Assembly (NCBI GenBank): GCA_017626095.1
Contig: JAGAJL010000006.1
Span: 1 to 38,435, forward strand
Direction: 5' to 3'
DNA length: 38,435 bases
Source of the DNA: Lachnospiraceae bacterium
GTDB taxonomy: Bacteria; Bacillota; Clostridia; Lachnospirales; Lachnospiraceae
The notes beneath the pieces were generated by a model that searched no databases, was not told where the DNA came from, and saw only the letters and a program-made list of their open reading frames with translations. The position numbers and the translations under genes were made by a program. Shown here in pieces: positions 26,071-34,972 of this stretch (the stretch's first letter is position 1; each line of letters begins with the position of its first letter).

Positions 26071-26436
26071 TTGAAAGAAATATTAAATCAGGAAAAATCG
26101 ATTTATATACAGATTGCCGAGATGATTGAAAATGATATTTTGCGCGATGTCATAATAGAAGAAGAGCGGGTGCCAAGTACCAATGAGCTGGCAAAGCTTT
26201 ATACCATTAATCCGGCAACTGCTGCCAAGGGAATTAATCTATTAGTTGACAATGGAATTTTATATAAAAAGAGGGGTGTTGGAATGTTTGTAAGTAGTGG
26301 CGCTAAAGCGGCAATCAGGGAAAGCAGAAAAGCGGAGTTTTATGACAAATATATCAAGAGCCTCTTGCAGGAAGCAGAAGGACTTGGAATTGATAAGGCG
26401 GAATTGATTCGTATGATTGAAAAGGAGGATAAATAA
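26071..26436 (+). CDS. GntR-family regulator, YtrA subfamily
   Basis: This short regulator has a winged helix (IYIQIAEMIENDILRDVI, then VPSTNELAKLYTINPATAAKGINLLVDNGILYKKRGVGMFV) and a brief helical dimer tail, as in YtrA-type GntR proteins that control adjacent ABC transporters. I choose TTG 26071 (121 residues) because AAAGGAG (26057-26063) lies seven bases before it. An in-frame ATG at 26038 has no ribosome site and overlaps the putative operator. The ATPase gene starts directly after its stop, so they form an operon. It probably represses the operon until an inducer, perhaps a cell-envelope antibiotic, is present. Confidence 0.88.
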   Translation: MKEILNQEKSIYIQIAEMIENDILRDVIIEEERVPSTNELAKLYTINPATAAKGINLLVDNGILYKKRGVGMFVSSGAKAAIRESRKAEFYDKYIKSLLQEAEGLGIDKAELIRMIEKEDK

Positions 26437-27318
26437 ATGAGTTTAACAATAAATCAGGTTAGTAAGGTATATGGTAAGAAAGTTGCATTAAATCAATTAA
26501 GTCTGGAATTGGAGGATGGAAAAATCTATGGCTTGATTGGAAGAAACGGAGCCGGTAAAACAACGTTATTGTCCATTGCGAGTGCACAAAATGCAGCAAC
26601 AGACGGAGAAGTTCTTCTTGATGGGAAAAGGGTTTGGGAAAATGAAGAAGCGTTAAAAGATATCTGTTTCTCAAGAGAAATCGCAACAACTGCAACTGAC
26701 AGCCGTAATACCAGTAAGGTTTGCGAGTATTTAAGAATTGCATCGATTTTATATCCGAACTGGAATGCAGAGCTTGCAGATGAATTGATAACAGAATTTG
26801 GTTTAGACCGCAAGATGCGGATGAATAAATTATCAAAAGGTATGCAGTCCATGGTTACCATTATTGTGGCTTTGGCAAGCGGTGCAAGATTTACCTTTTT
26901 AGATGAGCCTGTGACAGGACTGGACGTGGTTGCGAGAGAGTATTTTTACAAGGTGCTTTTGGATGAATATGCAAAAGGAGAAAGAACCTTTGTTATCTCT
27001 ACACATATTATCGAAGAAGCTGCTAATGTTTTTGAAGAAGTCATTTTCATTCATGAGGGCAAAGCTTTGTTAAAAGAAGAAACGGATTCCTTATTGGAAA
27101 GAACCGTTCATATCAGTGGAAAAGAAGAAGATGTAGATGCTGTATGTGATGGTAAAAAGGTGCATCATGTGGAAAAACTCGGACGTAGCAAAGCCGTGAC
27201 AGTTTTATTGAATCCGGGTGAAGAACCGGATACAAAAGGACGCGATGTGGATATTCGTCCGCTGTCTTTACAGGATGTATTTGTTGCCCTTTGCGGCAAG
27301 GAGGAGAGCTATGAGTAA
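26437..27318 (+). CDS. ABC transporter ATP-binding protein
   Basis: This 293-residue ATPase has Walker A GRNGAGKT (35-42), a signature loop LSKGM in place of LSGGQ, Walker B FTFLDEP, and the STHIIEEA switch histidine. The Q-loop region (CFSREIATTATDS) lacks an obvious glutamine, as in some YtrB-like subunits. The C-terminal 70 residues are an extra regulatory segment. ATG 26437 abuts the GntR stop, and its own stop overlaps the permease start (ATG 27311). It drives the two membrane proteins that follow; export or envelope-stress resistance is the usual role in YtrA-linked systems. Confidence 0.92.
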   Translation: MSLTINQVSKVYGKKVALNQLSLELEDGKIYGLIGRNGAGKTTLLSIASAQNAATDGEVLLDGKRVWENEEALKDICFSREIATTATDSRNTSKVCEYLRIASILYPNWNAELADELITEFGLDRKMRMNKLSKGMQSMVTIIVALASGARFTFLDEPVTGLDVVAREYFYKVLLDEYAKGERTFVISTHIIEEAANVFEEVIFIHEGKALLKEETDSLLERTVHISGKEEDVDAVCDGKKVHHVEKLGRSKAVTVLLNPGEEPDTKGRDVDIRPLSLQDVFVALCGKEESYE

Positions 27319-27952
27319 GGTGTTTCGTATTATGAAGGCAGACTTTAGAAGTACCGCTTCTGTATACCTGAGATCATTGATGATGGTAGCATTCTTTTTT
27401 ATCTATTTCAGAATTTTTTGTGGCGGTACATTTATTAATCTTGGTATGTTATTAATCTGGAGTCAGGCAATTATGATTTATATGCTGTCGATGCAGGATA
27501 TTTCAAACAGTATTCCGACTTACATCGGAATGGGGTGCACCAGAAAGAGTGTCAGCATTGCCATTTGGATCAGATGGTTTTTATTGCTCATGATTTCTAT
27601 CGGTATCTATGCTTTGGTTTGTGCCATTCTTTATCCGGAAATGCTGACAATAAAATTGTTTATTACCCAGATTTCTACATTTATGATGATGTTGGGACTT
27701 AATTCGGTAATTATGGTTATCAGGGATAGAAATCAATGGATTGGTGTAGTATTCGGATGTCTCATGGCAGCCGGAATAGGAATTGGGACGGTTGCTTTTA
27801 CAAAGACGACAGAAAGTGCCGGTATCATTGCACAAAAGATAGGATCCGTATCAGATGGAATTTTTTCGACATCCTTTTTCATTGCTGTCGCTGTACTGTT
27901 ATTTGGTATTGTGTTCCATACAATAAGACTGAAAAAATATTCGGTCAGATAG
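27311..27952 (+). CDS. ABC transporter membrane subunit
   Basis: This 213-residue integral membrane protein has about six hydrophobic segments and no soluble domain. AAGGAGGAGAG precedes ATG 27311, which overlaps the end of the ATPase gene by eight bases. The frame is open upstream to 27218, but that part is a shadow of the ATPase gene. GMGCTRKSVS in the first third matches the pattern GFGMTRKKFF in the next gene, so the two subunits look distantly related and may pair as a heterodimer. Confidence 0.85.
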   Translation: MSKVFRIMKADFRSTASVYLRSLMMVAFFFIYFRIFCGGTFINLGMLLIWSQAIMIYMLSMQDISNSIPTYIGMGCTRKSVSIAIWIRWFLLLMISIGIYALVCAILYPEMLTIKLFITQISTFMMMLGLNSVIMVIRDRNQWIGVVFGCLMAAGIGIGTVAFTKTTESAGIIAQKIGSVSDGIFSTSFFIAVAVLLFGIVFHTIRLKKYSVR

Positions 27953-27974
27953 ATTTTGGACAGGAGATGATGAT

Positions 27975-28712
27975 ATGTTAATTCAGGGAATTCAATTGAG
28001 AAAAAATACGTTAAATATATATCTTTTAACCACGTTAATCGGATTTGCATTTGGGTCCATACTTTTGCTGGTTATGAGCATTTTATTCAATGCGGGTATT
28101 ATAAAAGACAATGAATATACAGTTGCAGTTGTAGGGACTTTGATGTCGTTGATTTTATTCTTTGCAGTCTATGTGTTTTGGGGAATGAGTGAGTTGAATA
28201 CCAACTTCAATAAATTCATTGGTTTTGGTATGACAAGGAAAAAATTCTTTTTACAGGAATTGTTTTCTTCCTATGCATTTATCGGAATCAGTATGCTGGC
28301 AATTTTCGTTCTGTATTATATTGAGCTTGCAATACTGAAAATCCCTTTTTACAGACAGTTTGTCTATGAGGAATTGTTTACTTCCAAAGTGCTTATGCTC
28401 GTTCTTCTTTGCGTTGTCATTTGTGCACCTATCCTTCGGATGTTCTTGGGATCGTTGTTGCTAAAATACGGAAATTCAAAGGGCTTCTGGATTATCTGGG
28501 CTCTTTGGATGGTTGGCTGTATGGCTCCCGGATATATTCAGGATACTATTTTAAGAGAAGGACCTCGAAACGGCATGGAGGAAGTGGTGCTTAGAATGGT
28601 GATGGCTGTTAGGGGAGTTCCAAAAGCAGTATGGATTGTGATTGGATTCGCGGTGCTTGCCGTGTTTTTAATTATCTCTTGGCAAATGATACGTAAGAAA
28701 GCGGTTGAATAA
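27975..28712 (+). CDS. ABC transporter membrane subunit (second)
   Basis: This 245-residue membrane protein has about six hydrophobic segments (for example LLTTLIGFAFGSILLLVM and VLMLVLLCVVICAPIL). AGGAGATGATG precedes ATG 27975, 22 bp after the first permease. It shares the GFGMTRKKFF motif with its neighbour and a C-terminal basic end. It completes the GntR-ATPase-permease-permease operon. No clear terminator follows before the convergent pseudouridine synthase gene. Confidence 0.85.
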   Translation: MLIQGIQLRKNTLNIYLLTTLIGFAFGSILLLVMSILFNAGIIKDNEYTVAVVGTLMSLILFFAVYVFWGMSELNTNFNKFIGFGMTRKKFFLQELFSSYAFIGISMLAIFVLYYIELAILKIPFYRQFVYEELFTSKVLMLVLLCVVICAPILRMFLGSLLLKYGNSKGFWIIWALWMVGCMAPGYIQDTILREGPRNGMEEVVLRMVMAVRGVPKAVWIVIGFAVLAVFLIISWQMIRKKAVE

Positions 28713-28832
28713 TCATCTGGTTGCATTTCAAAAATTGCATATGGTAATTAAATTTATAGTTTACAGAAATTATTTTTGAGCAATCAGATTTACATTTTTG
28801 AGAAACACATATGGACAATTGGATTACATTTT

Positions 28833-29765
28833 TTAGAGAGAAAAAGCAGGAAAAAATAATTTCATATCCTCCGGCATGGGTGCAATAAAAGACAGGACTT
28901 CTTTTGTGATCGGATGCCGAAAGGACAATTTTCCTGCATGCAGAGCCTGTCGAGACATATGCGTATCTTCGGGATTGTATAAAAAATCTCCGATAAGGGG
29001 ATGCCCGATTGCCTGCATATGGACACGGATTTGGTGGGTTCGACCGGTATCTAAATGTAATTCTAAAAGACAGAGGCCATTGCTTGTTGCCAGAATACGG
29101 TAATGAGTGATGGCTTTATCGCCATTTTCCAAATCTACCATCCTCGCAATTGCCGAATCCGGTTTCCTTCCAAGAGGCAGATCAATCGTTCCCTCGGATG
29201 TGAGTTCACAGGAAAAAGGAGCATCGCAAACCGTGTTCTGTAAAACAATGGCATAATAAGTTCTGTTAATTCTCCTTTGTTCCATCTCATCATACAAAAT
29301 CCCACAACTCAAATAATGCTTTGCTAAAATCGTCAATCCCGAAGTGTCACGGTCTAAGCGGTTGATGCAGCGAAAAATAAAAGGTTCCTTTTTTTCTTTA
29401 AAATAATAGGCGACGGCATTTCCCAAGGTGTTTTCATAATTGTTCATGGAAGGGTGAATGGGCATGTTTGAGGGCTTGTTTAATATAAGAATATCCTCAT
29501 CCTCATAAATAATGGATAAAGGTAAATCAACCGGCGGAATTTTTTTGGAGGATTCCTGCTCTCTTACATAAATCGTCAGTAAATCATTTTTTGAAAGAAT
29601 GCGGTTGATAAATCCCGGTTCGTTGTTTAGACAGACATTGGATACATCGCTTTTCAATTTAATCAGAGATTTTGTTGAAATTCCCTGATTTCTTAAAAAT
29701 TCGGATATTTTATGACCTTCATATGCACTTGGTATTTGATAATGGATGATTCTTTCTTTTGTCAT
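28833..29765 (-). CDS. RluA-family 23S rRNA/tRNA pseudouridine synthase
   Basis: This enzyme of about 310 residues isomerises specific uridines in RNA. An S4-like N-terminal domain (about 18-50) precedes the catalytic domain with IYEDEDILILNKPSNMPIHPS and the active-site motif RLDRDTSGL, where D138 is the catalytic aspartate. LHTGRTHQIRVHMQAIGHPLIGD is shown here as LDTGRTHQIR and IGHPLIGD near the C-terminus. I start at ATG 29765; a TTG at 29792 in the same frame would add nine residues, and neither start has a well-placed ribosome site. RluD or RluC specificity cannot be told. It is the only housekeeping gene on the minus strand here. Confidence 0.9.
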   Translation of the reverse strand: MTKERIIHYQIPSAYEGHKISEFLRNQGISTKSLIKLKSDVSNVCLNNEPGFINRILSKNDLLTIYVREQESSKKIPPVDLPLSIIYEDEDILILNKPSNMPIHPSMNNYENTLGNAVAYYFKEKKEPFIFRCINRLDRDTSGLTILAKHYLSCGILYDEMEQRRINRTYYAIVLQNTVCDAPFSCELTSEGTIDLPLGRKPDSAIARMVDLENGDKAITHYRILATSNGLCLLELHLDTGRTHQIRVHMQAIGHPLIGDFLYNPEDTHMSRQALHAGKLSFRHPITKEVLSFIAPMPEDMKLFFPAFSL

Positions 29766-29860
29766 ATTGGTAGTGTAAAATTTCCTTTTCAAAAAATGAT
29801 TATTATTGCATCATTTTAACAAATTCTTGAGAAATCGCCAAGAAATCATTGCACTAGAGT

Positions 29861-29889
29861 TTGAAATTTGTATTCAGAGATGATAAAAT
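29861..29889 (+). promoter_or_regulatory. Promoter of the phosphofructokinase gene
   Basis: TTGAAA (29861-29866) and TAAAAT (29884-29889) are separated by 17 bp, 69 bp before the start codon. Confidence 0.5.
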
Positions 29890-29958
29890 ATTTTAGAAAA
29901 AGGACTTTCGATCATCCGGATCCGAAATTATCAAAAGACAGAAAAAGGAGGACGTAAT

Positions 29959-31035
29959 ATGAAGAGAATTGGTATGCTGACCAGTGGTGGAGACTGCCAG
30001 GCTTTAAATGCTGCTATGAGAGGTGTTGTAAAAAGTGTCACAAATTCCAAAGAGGATGTTGAGATTTATGGCTTTATAGACGGTTACAAAGGATTGATTT
30101 ATGGTAATTTCACAATGCTTACCAGCAAAGATTTTTCCGGCATCCTGACAAAGGGCGGAACGATTTTAGGAAGCAGTCGTACTCCTTTTAAGACAATAAA
30201 AGATCCCGATGAAAACGGTCTGGATAAAGTTGAGGCAATGAAGCAAAACTATTATAAGCTTCGTCTGGATTGCCTGGTTATCTTGGGCGGTAACGGAACA
30301 CATAAAACTGCAAATCTTTTAAGAGAAGAAGGCTTAAATATTGTTACACTGCCCAAAACAATTGATAATGATTTATACGGAACGGATATGACCTTTGGTT
30401 TTCAGAGTGCCGTAAATGTTGCAACTGATGCGATTGACTGCATTCACACAACTGCGGCTTCCCATGGACGAGTATTTATTGTGGAAGTAATGGGACACAA
30501 GGTTGGATGGCTTACCTTAAATGCCGGTATGGCAGGCGGCGCCGATATCATCCTGATTCCTGAGATTCCTTATGATATTGATAAAGTTATTGAAGCGATT
30601 GAAAGACGTCATCAAAATGGTAGTAAGTTTACCATTTTAGCTGTTGCGGAAGGTGCTATCTCCAAAGAAGACGCCGCATTAAGCAAAAAAGAATACAAGG
30701 AAAAAATGAAAAAATATCCTTATCCGTCAGTTTCTTATGAAATTGCGGACAAGATCCAGAAAAAATCCAAATATGAAGTAAGAGTAACCGTACCCGGACA
30801 CACCCAGAGAGGCGGAAGTCCTTGCCCGTATGACCGTGTATTTGCATCCCGCCTCGGTTCCGAAGCAGGCAAGTTGATTATGAATGGCGAATACGGATTT
30901 ATGGTAGGTTACAAAAATCGCGAGATTGTAAAAGTTCCATTGGAAGATGTGGCCGGCAAATTGAAATATGTTTCTCCGGACGCATCCATCATTCAGGAAG
31001 CAAAGATGCTTGGCATCAGCTTTGGAGATGAATAG
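29959..31035 (+). CDS. 6-phosphofructokinase (PFK-A family, group III-like)
   Basis: This 358-residue glycolytic kinase makes fructose-1,6-bisphosphate. The nucleotide loop is GGNGT (110-114): the glycine at the E. coli G104 position (G113) suggests ATP rather than pyrophosphate as donor, while K133 in PKTIDND is a feature of the PPi/group III lineage. The combination of G104 and K124 equivalents is known for ATP-using group III enzymes. The usual aspartate of GGDG is asparagine here (N112). HTTAASHGRVFIVEVMGHKVGW matches the substrate and effector region. An unusually strong AAAAAGGAGG precedes ATG 29959. dnaX follows after 31 bp. Confidence 0.92.
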   Translation: MKRIGMLTSGGDCQALNAAMRGVVKSVTNSKEDVEIYGFIDGYKGLIYGNFTMLTSKDFSGILTKGGTILGSSRTPFKTIKDPDENGLDKVEAMKQNYYKLRLDCLVILGGNGTHKTANLLREEGLNIVTLPKTIDNDLYGTDMTFGFQSAVNVATDAIDCIHTTAASHGRVFIVEVMGHKVGWLTLNAGMAGGADIILIPEIPYDIDKVIEAIERRHQNGSKFTILAVAEGAISKEDAALSKKEYKEKMKKYPYPSVSYEIADKIQKKSKYEVRVTVPGHTQRGGSPCPYDRVFASRLGSEAGKLIMNGEYGFMVGYKNREIVKVPLEDVAGKLKYVSPDASIIQEAKMLGISFGDE

Positions 31036-31066
31036 ATTATAGATTATTGTTGGAAAGAGTGAGCGC

Positions 31067-32638
31067 ATGGCTTATCAGGCATTGTACCGAAAGTTCCGTC
31101 CTGCGGCATTTGAAGATGTCAAGGGACAGGGACATATTGTTGAAACACTGAAAAATCAAATAATGGCCGATAGAATTGGACATGCGTATCTTTTTTGCGG
31201 TACACGTGGTACCGGTAAGACAACCATCGCAAAAATCTTTGCAAGAGCCGTCAATTGTGAGCATCCGGTAGACGGAAGTCCCTGTGGAGAATGCAAGACT
31301 TGCAAGGCGATTGCTTCAGGAGCCAGTCTCAATGTCATTGAGATTGATGCAGCGTCCAATAACGGTGTTGACAACATACGTGAAATTGTGGAAGAGGTTA
31401 CCTACTCACCGCAAGAGGGAAGATATAAGGTTTACATTATCGATGAAGTGCATATGCTTTCCATCGGAGCTTTTAATGCCTTGTTAAAGACGTTGGAAGA
31501 GCCGCCGGAATACGTAATCTTTATTCTGGCTACAACTGAAGTGCACAAGATTCCGATTACTATTATGTCCCGTTGTCAGCGTTATGATTTCAAACGAATT
31601 GACATCGAGACCATTACCGCGCGTCTGCGTGAACTGATGCAGAAAGAAAATGTTGAAGTAGAAGAAAGAGCCCTGCGTTATGTGGCAAAAACTGCTGACG
31701 GCTCTCTTCGTGATGCACTGAGTCTGTTAGACCAGTGTCTGGCTTTTCATTTTGGAAAGACACTTACCTATGACATGGCATTGGATGTTTTAGGTGCCGT
31801 AGACGGAGAAGTATTTAGCAGATTGCTGCGGAATATGCTGGAACGCAATGTCATCGGATGTATTACACTTTTGGAAGAAATTGTGATGCAGGGACGCGAA
31901 CTGGCACAGTTTGTTACGGATTATACCTGGTATTTGCGCAATTTGTTGTTGGTCAAAAACTGTGATGATGCAGAAGATGTGCTGGATGTTTCAAAAGAGC
32001 ATCTGGTATTGCTGAAGGAAGAAGCCGAAATGGCGGATATTCATACCATTATGCGTCTGATTCGTATTTTTTCCGAATTGTCAGGACAACTTCGTTTTTC
32101 CACATCAAAGCGTGTTTTAATCGAAATGGCGATGATTAAGGCGTGCAGACCACAGATGGAGACCGACACGGATTCGGTTTTAGACAGGGTGCGTCTGTTG
32201 GAAGAAAAATTGGAAAGCGGACAGTTTGTATCAGGCATCATGCCTTCCGGTACGCAGGAAGGAGCGGTTCTTTCTCCGCAACCGGAGCTTCCCGATGCAG
32301 ATGCCGATGATGTCAACAAGATTGTCAATCGTTTTCAGGAAATTTTGATAAATTTCCCGCGTAAGGGTGCAAAAGCCATGATGAAAAGTGCTACCCCGCG
32401 CGTAGGGAAAAATGGGGATTTAGAGATTTTTCTCAATCCCATTGAGTATAATGTAATCACAAAGGATACGACCAGCCTGCGGGAAACATTGAATGCCTAT
32501 ATCAATGAGACCGTTGGGAAAAAGGTCTCTATCTCTTATTTTATGATTGAATCAGGAAAAAGAAATAACAGGGAAGATAATGATTCAGTGGACTTTGATT
32601 CCGTCATATCAATACCTGTAAGTGAAGTGGAGGATTAA
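31067..32638 (+). CDS. dnaX: DNA polymerase III subunit gamma/tau
   Basis: This 523-residue clamp-loader ATPase of the replisome has Walker A GTRGTGKT (45-52), zinc cysteines C64, C73, C76 and C79 (CEHPVDGSPCGECKTC), Walker B VYIIDEVHML, and the sensor motif MSRCQRYDF. The C-terminal part beyond about 370 is a short tau-like extension with acidic linkers. The start is ATG 31067 with GGAAAGAGTGAG upstream. It leads the conserved dnaX-ybaB-recR cluster. Confidence 0.97.
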   Translation: MAYQALYRKFRPAAFEDVKGQGHIVETLKNQIMADRIGHAYLFCGTRGTGKTTIAKIFARAVNCEHPVDGSPCGECKTCKAIASGASLNVIEIDAASNNGVDNIREIVEEVTYSPQEGRYKVYIIDEVHMLSIGAFNALLKTLEEPPEYVIFILATTEVHKIPITIMSRCQRYDFKRIDIETITARLRELMQKENVEVEERALRYVAKTADGSLRDALSLLDQCLAFHFGKTLTYDMALDVLGAVDGEVFSRLLRNMLERNVIGCITLLEEIVMQGRELAQFVTDYTWYLRNLLLVKNCDDAEDVLDVSKEHLVLLKEEAEMADIHTIMRLIRIFSELSGQLRFSTSKRVLIEMAMIKACRPQMETDTDSVLDRVRLLEEKLESGQFVSGIMPSGTQEGAVLSPQPELPDADADDVNKIVNRFQEILINFPRKGAKAMMKSATPRVGKNGDLEIFLNPIEYNVITKDTTSLRETLNAYINETVGKKVSISYFMIESGKRNNREDNDSVDFDSVISIPVSEVED

Positions 32639-32641
32639 AAA

Positions 32642-32989
32642 ATGGCAAAACGTGGAGGATATCCCGGAGGAATGGGAATGCCCGGCAACATGAACAATCT
32701 GATGAAACAGGCGCAGAGAATGCAGCGTCAGATGGAAGAAAGTCAGAAAGAATTAGAGACAAAAGAATTTACTGCAAAAGCAGGTGGTGGTGCGGTTGAA
32801 GTAACCGTGACCGGAGCAAAGGAAGTTACAAAGGTTATCATTGATAAAGATGCCGTTGATCCGGATGAAACAGAAATGCTGCAGGATATGATCATGGTTG
32901 CCGTAAATGACGCGCTTCATCAGGCAGAAGAAGCCAATGCGGCAATTATGGGCAAAATGACAGGTGGTCTGGGAGGATTTCCTTTCTAA
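32642..32989 (+). CDS. YbaB/EbfC-family nucleoid-associated protein
   Basis: This 115-residue DNA-binding protein has the usual Gly/Met/Gln-rich N-terminus ([20 protein letters not shown]) and the core [20 protein letters not shown]. It lies three bases after dnaX and its stop overlaps the recR start, the common dnaX-ybaB-recR order. GTGGAGG at the end of dnaX provides its ribosome site. Confidence 0.95.
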   Translation: MAKRGGYPGGMGMPGNMNNLMKQAQRMQRQMEESQKELETKEFTAKAGGGAVEVTVTGAKEVTKVIIDKDAVDPDETEMLQDMIMVAVNDALHQAEEANAAIMGKMTGGLGGFPF

Positions 32990-33588
32990 TGGATTTATAT
33001 AGTGGATATATCAGCCGATTAATTGAAGAATTGTCTGCTTTGCCCGGAATCGGTAATAAATCCGCACAGCGTCTGGCGTTTTATCTGGTAAACCAGCCCA
33101 AAGATAAGGTGAAAAAGCTTTCGGATGCTATCGTGGAGGCCAGGGATAAAGTGCAATATTGTTCCTGCTGCTGTACGCTGACGGACCGTGAGATATGTCC
33201 GATTTGTGCCAATGAGAAAAGGGATCACAGTACGATTATGGTTGTGGAAAATCCGCGCGATCTTGCTGCCTATGAAAAAACAGGCAAATTTGAAGGGGTA
33301 TACCATGTCCTTCATGGTGCGATTTCGCCGATGCTTGGAATCGGACCCGGAGATATCAGGTTAAAAGAATTGATGCAGCGTTTACAGACGGATGACGTTA
33401 CAGAAGTTATCATTGCAACAAATTCCAGTCTTGAAGGTGAAACGACGGCTATGTATATCAGCAAACTGATTAAACCGACGGGAATTAAGGTGACGCGGAT
33501 TGCGAGCGGAGTGCCGGTCGGAGGAGATTTGGAATACATCGATGAGATTACTCTGTTGCGGGCTTTGGAAGGACGCACGGAGCTATAA
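32989..33588 (+). CDS. recR: Recombination mediator RecR
   Basis: This 199-residue repair protein works with RecO/RecF in loading RecA at gaps. A helix-hairpin-helix ([19 protein letters not shown]), a C4 zinc finger (C58, C61, C70, C73) and a Toprim domain (about 81-175, [15 protein letters not shown]) are visible. The start codon overlaps the ybaB stop by one base, which indicates translational coupling. Confidence 0.97.
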   Translation: MDLYSGYISRLIEELSALPGIGNKSAQRLAFYLVNQPKDKVKKLSDAIVEARDKVQYCSCCCTLTDREICPICANEKRDHSTIMVVENPRDLAAYEKTGKFEGVYHVLHGAISPMLGIGPGDIRLKELMQRLQTDDVTEVIIATNSSLEGETTAMYISKLIKPTGIKVTRIASGVPVGGDLEYIDEITLLRALEGRTEL

Positions 33589-33619
33589 ATATGAAGGGTA
33601 CCATAAGGGAGGATGCAAT

Positions 33620-34663
33620 ATGATTACAGAAAAGGTTTTCGGACAGACGCAGGACGGACAGACAGTCACACTCTATTCGATTTCCAATGAAAATGGATTT
33701 CAGGCAGATGTTATGAATTACGGAGCGATTCTTGTCAATCTGTTTGTGCCGAACAAAAGAGGAAAAGTAGCCGACGTGACCCTTGGCTATGACAATTTAA
33801 AAAAATATTTTACAAACAGTAACTTTTTCGGCGCATCGGTTGGACCGATTGCAAACAGAACCGCAAATGCTGTTTTTGAAATCGATGGTACGAAGTATCA
33901 GTTGAAAGTAAATGATGGTGTGAACAATCTGCACACGGATTTTGATGGCGGATTTCACAAAAAGCTTTGGAAAGCTAAGATCGATAAAAAGAATAACAGT
34001 GTCATTTTTTCACTGACAATGGAAGATGGTGAGCTTGGGCTCCCGGGAAACAGAGAGTTTTCCATTACATATTCCGTGACGGATGATAACGGATTAAAAA
34101 TTGTTTATACGGGAAAGACAGATAAAAAGACAATTTTCAATCCAACCAACCATTCTTACTTCAATTTAAAAGGACATGATGCAGGAAGTGTTTTAGATGA
34201 AACACTTTGGTTAAACTGCTCAAAATATACAAAGATTGTTCCCGGTGCGATTCCGACGGGTGAGCTTATAAGTGTAGAGGATACGCCGCTTGACTATACC
34301 AAAGAGATGCCTTTGGGAGCACGTATTCGTCGCCATTTTGAACAGATGACCATGGTATGCGGTTATGATCACAACTATGTCAGTGATGCCAAACCCGGCA
34401 AGCTGGAAAAAATTGCCGTATTATCCGATGCAAAAGCCGGCAGGACGATGGAAGTCTATACGGATATGCCAGGTATTCAGGTTTATACGGGCAATCACAT
34501 CGGAAGACATTTGGGCAAAGGCGGAGCGCATTACAAGAGAAGATGCGGCGTTGCGCTGGAAACACAGTTCTTCCCCAATAGTGCAAATGATGAGCACTTT
34601 ACCAGACCTTTACTTGAACCCGGCAAGGTATTTAAATCTACAACGATTTATAAATTTGTATAA
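33620..34663 (+). CDS. galM: Aldose 1-epimerase (galactose mutarotase)
   Basis: This 347-residue enzyme interconverts alpha and beta anomers of galactose or glucose. Catalytic histidines lie in VNNLHTDFDGGFHKKLW and NPTNHSYFNL, and the catalytic glutamate in ALETQFFPNS. AGGGAGG (33606-33612) is seven bases before ATG 33620; the frame is open back into recR but that part is a shadow. It follows recR by 31 bp and may ride on the dnaX transcript, or have a promoter inside recR that I cannot see. No GalK or GalT is nearby. Confidence 0.95.
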   Translation: MITEKVFGQTQDGQTVTLYSISNENGFQADVMNYGAILVNLFVPNKRGKVADVTLGYDNLKKYFTNSNFFGASVGPIANRTANAVFEIDGTKYQLKVNDGVNNLHTDFDGGFHKKLWKAKIDKKNNSVIFSLTMEDGELGLPGNREFSITYSVTDDNGLKIVYTGKTDKKTIFNPTNHSYFNLKGHDAGSVLDETLWLNCSKYTKIVPGAIPTGELISVEDTPLDYTKEMPLGARIRRHFEQMTMVCGYDHNYVSDAKPGKLEKIAVLSDAKAGRTMEVYTDMPGIQVYTGNHIGRHLGKGGAHYKRRCGVALETQFFPNSANDEHFTRPLLEPGKVFKSTTIYKFV

Positions 34664-34675
34664 TTTAAATGATAA

Positions 34676-34731
34676 TCAAAAGGTCGTACTTTTCATCTCT
34701 GCCAATTTTGTTATCGACAAAATGAAAAGGA
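34676..34731. repeat. Second copy of the dispersed hairpin repeat
   Basis: Bases 34676-34696 match 25589-25609 at 20 of 21 positions. Here the matching arm CTTTTCAT pairs with ATGAAAAG downstream, and ATTTTGT (34705-34711) pairs with ACAAAAT (34717-34723). Only the left part of the first hairpin is shared. Confidence 0.45.
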
Positions 34732-34766
34732 AATCTTTTTCGTGTCCTATGTTTTTATGTATAAAA

Positions 34767-34797
34767 AAGACTGTTTCGATAAAACGGTCTTTTTTTA
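34767..34797 (+). terminator. Terminator after galM
   Basis: AAAGACTGTTT pairs with AAACGGTCTTT (one T-G pair) around a small loop and is followed by a run of T. Confidence 0.8.
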
Positions 34798-34886
34798 TTT
34801 CCTTTTTTGTCATAAAAAAGAAAAAACGTCTGCCGGAAAATGATAAAATTCGCCATCCCGTATATGTTATATACATAGTAAGGAAA

Positions 34887-34914
34887 TTGAGACAGGCTTT
34901 TTGCCGGGTACAAT
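34887..34914 (+). promoter_or_regulatory. Candidate promoter of the LysM gene
   Basis: TTGAGA (34887-34892) and TACAAT (34909-34914) are 16 bp apart, 59 bp before the start codon. Confidence 0.45.
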
Positions 34915-34972
34915 TTTTCCGCAAGCATTTTCAATGATCAAAGATACAGTAATAAAGAAAGAGGGTAATCGT

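Noticed and set aside
27218-27310. Longer permease start at 27218
   Set aside because: That segment overlaps the ATPase gene for 93 bases; AAGGAGG serves ATG 27311.
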